64,000 bases of DNA from Bacteroidota bacterium. GTDB taxonomy: Bacteria > Bacteroidota > Bacteroidia > NS11-12g > UBA9320. Below are positions 25,006-32,112 of the stretch, in pieces. Position numbers and translations under genes: made by a program. The stretch's first letter is position 1. Each line of letters opens with the position of its first letter. Where the stretch lies: NCBI GenBank assembly GCA_002746305.1, contig NVWV01000006.1, positions 186,001-250,000 on the forward strand, given 5' to 3'. The notes under the pieces are model-generated. The model made no database searches. It had not been told where the DNA came from and saw only the letters and a list, made by a program, of their open reading frames with translations.

Positions 25006-27459
25006 GTGAACGAAACAAAGGAACTTAACGAAATAGGCGGAAAGGCCACATCTCTCTTTCGATTGAAGGACGCAGGATTTCGTGTACCTCCTTTTGTGGT
25101 ATTTACTGAAGATGAAATTATTAACCTAAAGGCTTCAGATTTAGAACTAAAACTGAAGCCCATAAGAGACAGTAAGTATTTTGCAGTTCGGTCATCTGGC
25201 AATTTGGAAGACGGTAGTCAGCATAGTTTTGCAGGAATTTTCACCACCGAACTCTATGTACCACAAAATGATCTTGCTCTGGCTATTCAACGTGTATTCG
25301 CTGCCAAACAAACCAAAACAGTTGACACTTATCTAGCTATTAATAGCATCCCTTCAAAGCAACTAAAACTTGCGATCATAGTTCAGGAAATGGTACCTGC
25401 TGAAGTTAGTGGCGTGGCTTTTGGTATAGACCCAACGAGACCGTTCATTCCATCGAAAATAGTATCGAGTGTATATGGTCTGGGAGAAGGAATAGTAAGT
25501 GGAGAATTGGATGCTGACACCTATACCTTTGAAAACCACGAATGGACCAGTTCCATTATCACGAAAGATAGAAAACTCTACTATGACGGCAAAGCCCTGA
25601 TTTACAAATCTGTAGATCAAAACTTACAAGAAATATCCAGCTTAAACCCAACTCAATTAGAAGAATTAAACACCACTCTTGACAAATTAGAGAAGCTGTA
25701 CGGAAGACCACAGGACGTAGAGTTCTGTTATGTCAATAATGAACTTTTTATCCTGCAAAGCAGGCCTATTACTGCGTTAAAGAAATACAAGACACATACC
25801 ATTTGGGACAATTCTAATATTATAGAATCATATCCTGGAATTACGCTTCCGTTTACATTCTCTTTTATACTTGCTATTTATGAGTCTGTGTACAAGAGTT
25901 TTGGTCTTTTGCTCGGAGTTCCTAAAAAACAGATAGAAGCAAACAACGAAGTATTTGCTGAAATGCTCGGCCATATCAATGGAAGAGTTTACTACCATCT
26001 TATTCATTGGTATAAGGCTTTGGCGATGTTACCTGCATATGAGATTAATGCTGCTTATATGGAAAATATGATGGGAGTAAGTGAGCCTTTGGGTGTAGAC
26101 TTTGAACTAAAGGCAAAGCCATCTAAACTCGGAAGCTACTGGAATCTCATCAAGACTTTGGTTAAGATTCTTGTATTAAACAGAAGGCTACCTAAGGTAA
26201 AAAAGCAATTTACACAACGGGTAAACAAGGTTATATCAGATTATAAATCAATTGACTATACTGGTGTTGAGGGCAAACAAATATGGTCAGATTACAAGTC
26301 CTTTAAATCTATCTTGGTAAACGAATGGTCACCACCATTGGCCAACGACCTCCTTGCTATGATCTATTTTGGCACTTTGCAAAAACTCTGCAGTAAATGG
26401 CTCGGTAAGGAGCAACTGCATACAGAATTAGTAGTAGGCAAGCATCCTGTAAAATCTGTATTGCCAGCTCAATTAATTCAAGAGATTATACAAACTGCAG
26501 AAGACGAAGACCATCTAAAAACCATTCAATCTAGCAATGAAAAAGACATCTGGAAACGGTGTCAGAATAATCAGTTTGGAGAGACGGGTAAACTCATTTC
26601 CAAATACATTCAACTGTATGGAGATCGTAGTGTCGGGGAATTAAAACTTGAGAATGAGACCTATACACAGAACCCCGTTTCATTTATAACTATTCTGAAG
26701 TCTTACAATAAGCCATTAACAAGTAGATCAAGGCAGAAAAAGGCAGAAGAAAATGAACTAACTGAAGGTCTTTCTTTTTTCAAAAAAATAGTCTTTAACC
26801 ATGTAAGCAAAAAAGCAGCTGAAATGGTTGCTGACAGAGAGAATCTACGGTTTGATAGAACTCTTGGTTTTGGCACTGTACGTATGTTTCTGTGGAAAAT
26901 AGGCGAACGCCTTGTAGCTGACGGAAAACTAAATACTTTGGAAGATATTTTTTACTTAAAGGAGGAGGAACTGGATGAATACATCAAGGATAAGCTTCAA
27001 AAAGATGTGGTTCTAACGCTTATTGCTAATCGAAGAATAGAATTTGACGCGTACAAAGATTCGCCAAGTCTCCCCGAACGTATTCACCAGTACGACGACG
27101 ATCTGGACATCAAGTATGATACGACAGTGCACGAAGGACAACTGAAGGGAATTCCATGCTGTGCAGGTGAAGTAACAGGCAAAGTTCGAATACTTTCCAA
27201 ACCTCAAGACATAAAAAGTCTAGAGGGGGATATTTTGGTAACTACATCTACGGATCCAGGATGGATTACCATTTTTCAATCGGCCTCTGCCATTTTAGTA
27301 GAGCGTGGGAGTACTTTAAGTCACGCTGCTATCGTATCACGCGAAATGGGCATTCCATGTATTGTAGGGATCAAAGGATTGACTCAAAATCTGAAAGACG
27401 GAGATTATATTTCAATGAATGGAACAACAGGTCTTGTAGAACATTATGAAGAAAAATAA
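25006..27459 (+). CDS. PEP synthase-like phosphotransferase lacking the PEP-binding barrel
   Basis: An 817-residue protein with a GTG start. The N-terminal ATP-grasp half has the PPDK_N motifs IGGKATSL, AVRSSGNLEDGSQHSFAGIF and VEFCYVNNELFILQSRPI (to about 270). The C-terminal swivelling phosphohistidine domain has GSTLSHAAIVSREMGIP with catalytic H773. The PEP/pyruvate TIM barrel of PEP synthase is absent, as in rifampin phosphotransferase-type proteins. A unique middle region (about 280-700) probably binds the acceptor. It should transfer a phosphate from ATP via phosphohistidine to an unknown alcohol. Overlap of 14 nt with the BtaA-like gene. Confidence 0.85.
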   Translation: MNETKELNEIGGKATSLFRLKDAGFRVPPFVVFTEDEIINLKASDLELKLKPIRDSKYFAVRSSGNLEDGSQHSFAGIFTTELYVPQNDLALAIQRVFAAKQTKTVDTYLAINSIPSKQLKLAIIVQEMVPAEVSGVAFGIDPTRPFIPSKIVSSVYGLGEGIVSGELDADTYTFENHEWTSSIITKDRKLYYDGKALIYKSVDQNLQEISSLNPTQLEELNTTLDKLEKLYGRPQDVEFCYVNNELFILQSRPITALKKYKTHTIWDNSNIIESYPGITLPFTFSFILAIYESVYKSFGLLLGVPKKQIEANNEVFAEMLGHINGRVYYHLIHWYKALAMLPAYEINAAYMENMMGVSEPLGVDFELKAKPSKLGSYWNLIKTLVKILVLNRRLPKVKKQFTQRVNKVISDYKSIDYTGVEGKQIWSDYKSFKSILVNEWSPPLANDLLAMIYFGTLQKLCSKWLGKEQLHTELVVGKHPVKSVLPAQLIQEIIQTAEDEDHLKTIQSSNEKDIWKRCQNNQFGETGKLISKYIQLYGDRSVGELKLENETYTQNPVSFITILKSYNKPLTSRSRQKKAEENELTEGLSFFKKIVFNHVSKKAAEMVADRENLRFDRTLGFGTVRMFLWKIGERLVADGKLNTLEDIFYLKEEELDEYIKDKLQKDVVLTLIANRRIEFDAYKDSPSLPERIHQYDDDLDIKYDTTVHEGQLKGIPCCAGEVTGKVRILSKPQDIKSLEGDILVTTSTDPGWITIFQSASAILVERGSTLSHAAIVSREMGIPCIVGIKGLTQNLKDGDYISMNGTTGLVEHYEEK

Positions 27460-28501
27460 CCCGTTGAAATATAGCAATTGTTGGGAGGATGCTTGGCTAC
27501 TTAGCAAGTCATTACAAATTAACAATAATAGCAAGATTATGTCCATAGCTTCTGCTGGTGACAATAGCCTTATGTTACTTGCTCGCAAACCAAAGGAAAT
27601 GCTCTGCTTGGATATGAACGAGACTCAGATATGGCTTACGCAACTCAAAGAACAAGCTATTAAACATTTGAGTCATGAAGAGTTCCTTCAACTTATGGGA
27701 TTTTTACCTTGTGACTACAGACTTGAGATTTACATAAAAATACACGAGGAGCTATCTGAAGAGGCACGTACTTTTTTCACTCCTGAGAGGATTGAAAATG
27801 GCATTATTCACCAAGGTAAATTCGAAAAATACTTCCAACTCTTTGCAAAAAAAATAGTTCCTTGGATACACAATAAGAATAGAGTTAACGACTTGTTCGA
27901 AGGACACATATTGGAAGATGAAGCATATGAGCATTTCTATCATAGCGAATGGAATACCTGGAGATGGAGATTGTTTTTCAAAGTGTTTTTCAGCCGGTAT
28001 GTAATGGGCAAGTTTGGTAGAGAACCAGAAAAATTAAAAGAAGTAAAAGGCAACGTTGGGAAACGAATTTTTGCAATGGCTGAGAAACATCTCATTTCAC
28101 ACAATCGTATTTCCAACTACATGTTGGAGTATACCTTAAAAGGCGAATTCGACAAAAACTTTCCTCCGTATGCACAAGAGGCTATTTTTCCAATGATAAA
28201 AAAATGGCTCCAAACCAACAGCATAAAATACTTTCATGGAGACTTGGAACAATGCTTGAATCAACATCCAGATTTCAACAGATTCAATCTATCCAATATC
28301 TTTGAATATATGCACAAGGAAGATTTTGAAGACCAAGCAAAGCTTCTGTACAAAAAATCGGCATCTGACTCTGTCTTTAGCTACTGGAACTTGATGGTTC
28401 CTCGAGCCTTCGATTCACAGCATTTTCAGAGACAAGAGTCCGATTCAAGAGATTTTGGATTTTTCTACCAAGAGTTTCACAACTATATCAAAGCTAAGTG
28501 A
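27446..28501 (+). CDS. BtaA-like (DUF3419) aminocarboxypropyl transferase
   Basis: A 351-residue protein matching DUF3419/BtaA: YSNCWEDAWLL (8-18), IASAGDNSLMLLARKPKEML (34-53), then DMNETQIWLTQLKEQAI, which is the SAM-binding region. BtaA moves the 3-amino-3-carboxypropyl group of SAM onto diacylglycerol, giving diacylglyceryl-homoserine, the first step of betaine lipids. The companion methyltransferase BtaB is absent here, so the product need not be a trimethylated betaine lipid. The acceptor may be a different lipid, given the neighbours. Family length is typically near 400, so this is slightly short. Confidence 0.82.
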   Translation: MKKNNPLKYSNCWEDAWLLSKSLQINNNSKIMSIASAGDNSLMLLARKPKEMLCLDMNETQIWLTQLKEQAIKHLSHEEFLQLMGFLPCDYRLEIYIKIHEELSEEARTFFTPERIENGIIHQGKFEKYFQLFAKKIVPWIHNKNRVNDLFEGHILEDEAYEHFYHSEWNTWRWRLFFKVFFSRYVMGKFGREPEKLKEVKGNVGKRIFAMAEKHLISHNRISNYMLEYTLKGEFDKNFPPYAQEAIFPMIKKWLQTNSIKYFHGDLEQCLNQHPDFNRFNLSNIFEYMHKEDFEDQAKLLYKKSASDSVFSYWNLMVPRAFDSQHFQRQESDSRDFGFFYQEFHNYIKAK

Positions 28502-29160
28502 TTGCCATTATTCTATACAGCCTTATTTATTTGGTCCTTTTTGGCTTTACGGACTTACTGTATCACAAGTTCAAGGTAGCCGTACAGCATACCCGAAAAA
28601 TAGCTCATATATGTACGGGATTCATTGCTTTAACCTTCCCCCTCTATCTAGATGAAATATGGCACGTAGCTATACTCTCTACATCTTTTTTAGGATTAAT
28701 GGCCCTAAGTGAAAAGTTCCAATGGTTTAAATCCATAACAGCGGTAAAACGCAAGTCCTATGGTAGTTGGTTGTTTGCTTTGGTGGTATTGATATGCTTT
28801 GCAGTGTTTAAAAGAATAGGGCCCATTTTCTACTACCTACCAATCCTAATTTTAACCTTAGCAGACCCTGCTGCTGCTATTTTTGGAAGAAAGTTCAACT
28901 ATAAGCCATTAACTATTTTTGGTCAAAAGAAAACGATTGGAGGAAGCATCGCCTTTTTTTTAGTTGCTGTTGCCACTCAATTAGCTTACATCTCATTTGC
29001 AAGGTTTCTCGTTACTGCAGATTTCCAAATAGACTTCTCGGACATTCTAAAATTTTGTATTGTAGCACTGGCTTCGGCTGTAGCTGAGTTCTTCTCTACC
29101 AAAGGCTGGGATAACCTTACCATACCTCTCACTGTATTGGCTGTCCTATTACTATTATGA
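28498..29160 (+). CDS. Dolichol/phytol kinase-like (SEC59/VTE5-type) membrane protein
   Basis: A 220-residue polytopic protein whose GTG start overlaps the BtaA-like stop (GTGA). Key segments RKIAHICTGFIALTFP, LADPAAAIFGRKFN, KKTIGGSIAFFLVA and AVAEFFSTKGWDNLTIPL match the CTP-dependent polyprenol/diacylglycerol kinase group, which is distantly related to CdsA. Such enzymes phosphorylate a lipid alcohol (phytol, dolichol, diacylglycerol) with CTP. Together with a separate CdsA-like gene it gives the operon two different CTP-using lipid activities. Overlaps the following gene by 4 nt. Confidence 0.8.
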   Translation: MIAIILYSLIYLVLFGFTDLLYHKFKVAVQHTRKIAHICTGFIALTFPLYLDEIWHVAILSTSFLGLMALSEKFQWFKSITAVKRKSYGSWLFALVVLICFAVFKRIGPIFYYLPILILTLADPAAAIFGRKFNYKPLTIFGQKKTIGGSIAFFLVAVATQLAYISFARFLVTADFQIDFSDILKFCIVALASAVAEFFSTKGWDNLTIPLTVLAVLLLL

Positions 29161-29723
29161 AACAACTAAAAAGACTTGTTTTATTCCTACTTGTCATTAC
29201 CATACTTGGATATGTCTTAAGTCCCTTATATAAAAGTAATGACAATAGCGAATATCGACTGGAAAGCAGTGTTATTATCCATGCCCCAATTCAAACTGTA
29301 TTTGACTATTTGGGAAATTCTGAGAATGCAAAAGACTGGTCTTCATTTGTAGACCACATTAGTCCTTTAAATTCGAACGTATATAAGGATGGGACAACAA
29401 AATCTATTCGTAGATGTTATAGAAATACAAACGAACTTGGCATGGTCTGGGATGAAGAGGTTTTAAGTACCAAGGCCAATGAGCTAAGAACACTAAGCAT
29501 TTACAACATGAACAAATTCCCAATGCAGACGAGTGACCTTCAAACCGATCAAATTTACGAATCGATAGACTCCAATACGACCTTACTCATTTTTAGATTA
29601 TACAAACTTATTGACTTCACTTCTTATTCTGACCTATTGAAAATGAAGGCTTCCGGATACATTATTTCTCCTATTTTCAAACAAAACTTATCTAATATAA
29701 AGAGGGAGGTGGAAAAACTATGA
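29157..29723 (+). CDS. Membrane-anchored START/SRPBCC-like protein
   Basis: A 188-residue protein with one N-terminal membrane helix (LKRLVLFLLVITILGYVLSP). The START-like (polyketide cyclase/SRPBCC) part follows from about residue 38 with ESSVIIHAPIQTVFDYLGNSENAKDWSSF, a typical opening. Such domains hold lipids or steroids. Here a role in carrying or presenting the operon's lipid at the membrane is likely but inferred. Overlaps both neighbours by 4 nt. Confidence 0.75.
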   Translation: MKQLKRLVLFLLVITILGYVLSPLYKSNDNSEYRLESSVIIHAPIQTVFDYLGNSENAKDWSSFVDHISPLNSNVYKDGTTKSIRRCYRNTNELGMVWDEEVLSTKANELRTLSIYNMNKFPMQTSDLQTDQIYESIDSNTTLLIFRLYKLIDFTSYSDLLKMKASGYIISPIFKQNLSNIKREVEKL

Positions 29724-30682
29724 TTTGCAAGACACTTCATAAAGGCCAGTGGCATAGTGCCCCGCTTAACAATCTCATTGACAAACTTTATGTTGAAGGA
29801 CTTAAGCCTAAATTATCCAATCTAGATGCGGCAGAAAGAGTAATTACGGTTTCTGACAATGGTGAGTTATTAGGTTTTGTTGCCATCTACCTTAACAAGA
29901 GCTATTCACAACATTTAATTCTAGGTAATTTTGAGTGTCAAAACAATCCGGAAATTGCTCAGTTACTTTTTGCTGAAGCGAAAAAACTAGCAAAACAGGC
30001 TAACTGTACTTCATTACTAGGACCAATGAACGGAAACACTTGGCATACATACAGATACAGCACTTTAGACAATGATCCGTTTGTAATGGAGACAATTCAT
30101 CAGCCGTATTACTTGGACTTATGGCATCAATATGGTTTCGAGTCTTTTGCTAACTATCAAACTAATATAGAAAAGCTTAACCCAAAGATTCAGCTTGCAG
30201 AGGTTAAAGAGTTCCTAGCAACAAGAAATCTATCTATTCGTAATTTCAGCATGTCAAATGCCCCAACCGAGCTAAACTTGCTTCACTCCTTCTGTAGTGA
30301 GTTATTTACAAATAATGTCTTATTCTCCAACATTAGTTTGAAAAAATTTGTAGCACTGTATGAACCGATTCTCCCATTACTTGATGAGAATTTAATAGAC
30401 TTTGTATTGGATGGCGACCAAGTAGTTGGTTTATTATTTGCAGTGAAGAACCATTATGACCCTAAACAAGTCATTGTAAAAACTCTTGCCCGTAACCCTT
30501 TGGAAAAGTATAAAGGATTAGCTAATGTCATGGCATCTCACTTTTACAAAAAGGCTCTAAATTTAGGATATCAGTCTATGCTACATGCGTACTTCCATGT
30601 GGACAATCAATCATCAAACGTATCATCTAACTATGGCGGGAAAGTCTATCAAAAACATGTACTGCTGAAGCTTGATCTATGA
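29720..30682 (+). CDS. GNAT-like acyltransferase-fold protein
   Basis: A 320-residue protein with two-part acyl-CoA N-acyltransferase (GNAT/FemABX-like) character. The segment LLGPMNGNTWHTYRYSTLDN, followed by YYLDLWHQYGFE, matches a known GNAT-like family of unknown acceptors. The C-terminal half has VVGLLFAVKNHYDPKQVIVKTLARNP, a typical core strand with acetyl-CoA-contact region, and YKGLANVMASHF. In context it could N-acylate an amino lipid such as the homoserine head group from the BtaA-like step; this is inference. Coupled by 4-nt overlaps on both sides. Confidence 0.72.
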   Translation: MICKTLHKGQWHSAPLNNLIDKLYVEGLKPKLSNLDAAERVITVSDNGELLGFVAIYLNKSYSQHLILGNFECQNNPEIAQLLFAEAKKLAKQANCTSLLGPMNGNTWHTYRYSTLDNDPFVMETIHQPYYLDLWHQYGFESFANYQTNIEKLNPKIQLAEVKEFLATRNLSIRNFSMSNAPTELNLLHSFCSELFTNNVLFSNISLKKFVALYEPILPLLDENLIDFVLDGDQVVGLLFAVKNHYDPKQVIVKTLARNPLEKYKGLANVMASHFYKKALNLGYQSMLHAYFHVDNQSSNVSSNYGGKVYQKHVLLKLDL

Positions 30683-32112
30683 ACATTGTCCGCCACTTTA
30701 TGCAGGCTGCAAACAGCTACCCTAACAACGTAGCTATAGTGCAAAATGGCAAGAGTATTCATTACTCAGAACTCAAAACAAGAATCTTACAAACAACCAA
30801 TTCCCTTTCAGAAAAAGGTTATAAAAAGGGTGATAATATTATGGTTATGATACCTTTCTCTGTGGAATTATATGTTCACATATTGGCTATCTTTAGTCTA
30901 GGTGCGAACGTTGTCCTCATAGATCAACTTAAACCAAAAAGCAGGGTATACTACGCTTTTAAAAAGTCAGAATGCAAAGCCATAATTACGACTAAAACTA
31001 TTGCTTTACTGAAGTTTTTCCTGTTCAGTAAAAAATTATGGAACACAATAATTACCATACCAATAAGTACCAAAACAAACGATGGGTATATCGATAGAAA
31101 AGATACAGATTCTGCTTTGATTACTTTTACCAGTGGAACAACTGGTAATCCTAAAGCCGCAGATCGAACTCATGGTTTTTTGAATACTCAACTTCAAACA
31201 TTAATTGACGAAATGAGGATCTCCCCTAGAGATATACATATTACAAGTCTTCCCGTAGTCCTCATGTGCAATCTGGCTGTAGGAGCAACTTCTATTATTC
31301 CTCCCAAATACAAAAACACCAATGCTTGGAAGCTACTTGCAAATCAATTTCCGCCCAATATTCTCTCAGCCTCTCCACATCACTTTAGCGAGATATCTAG
31401 ACGAATTCAAAATGATAAGCTAGATAGAGTATTCGTAGGTGGGGCAACTATTCTGCCATCATTTGTGAAACAAGTTGCCAAAAACATATCTCATAACAAA
31501 GTAACTTTTGTATACGGAAGCACGGAAGCTGAGCCAATGACTACACTTTCGCTTGAGACCTATTCTAAACTCATATCAACCAACTCCGTTGGACTACCAG
31601 TAGGTAGAAACCATCCCAATATCCAACTAAAAATAAACACCAAGGACAGCACTACGCTTAAGGAACAACCCGAAGGTCAAATAGGAGAAATAATAGTAGC
31701 GGGTCCTCATGTTCTTCACACATACTTCAAAGACGAAGAAGCATTTGCAAGAAATAAAATTATAGCCAATGACATTATTTGGCATAGGACTGGGGATGCA
31801 GGTTATATAAAAGACGAACAACTATACTACTTCAGTAGGATGAGATATGCATGGATACTACACGATGAATGGCTTGCACCACTAACCTTAGAAAAGTATT
31901 TGTCTATTAATGGCTATTTAGAGGAAGGAACATGGCTCAATGTCAAAGGCAAAAACATTTTATTCATCCAAAAGACTAAGAACCTAAAAAAGGTTATTGA
32001 GTCATTCCCTTACACCATAGATGAAACGGTTTTTATAAAACAACTACCTCGAGACAAACGCCATCTGAGTAGAGTGGATTATGAGCAATTACTTTGTAAG
32101 TACGAATCTTAG
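30679..32112 (+). CDS. AMP-forming acyl-ligase-like protein
   Basis: A 477-residue ANL-superfamily enzyme. The A3 phosphate-binding loop ITFTSGTTGNPKAADRTHGF lies near residues 147-166, then FVYGSTEAEPM (A5) and WHRTGDAGYIKDEQLYYFSR (A7/A8). The C-terminal A10 site, where a Lys normally acts in adenylation, reads RHLSRVDYEQLL with R465 in that place. A weakened or altered adenylation step, or a Lys elsewhere, is possible. It resembles the fatty-acid ligase/OleC branch rather than peptide synthetases. It is the last gene of the run; its end overlaps the end of the opposite-strand protease gene by 24 nt. Confidence 0.82.
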   Translation: MNIVRHFMQAANSYPNNVAIVQNGKSIHYSELKTRILQTTNSLSEKGYKKGDNIMVMIPFSVELYVHILAIFSLGANVVLIDQLKPKSRVYYAFKKSECKAIITTKTIALLKFFLFSKKLWNTIITIPISTKTNDGYIDRKDTDSALITFTSGTTGNPKAADRTHGFLNTQLQTLIDEMRISPRDIHITSLPVVLMCNLAVGATSIIPPKYKNTNAWKLLANQFPPNILSASPHHFSEISRRIQNDKLDRVFVGGATILPSFVKQVAKNISHNKVTFVYGSTEAEPMTTLSLETYSKLISTNSVGLPVGRNHPNIQLKINTKDSTTLKEQPEGQIGEIIVAGPHVLHTYFKDEEAFARNKIIANDIIWHRTGDAGYIKDEQLYYFSRMRYAWILHDEWLAPLTLEKYLSINGYLEEGTWLNVKGKNILFIQKTKNLKKVIESFPYTIDETVFIKQLPRDKRHLSRVDYEQLLCKYES

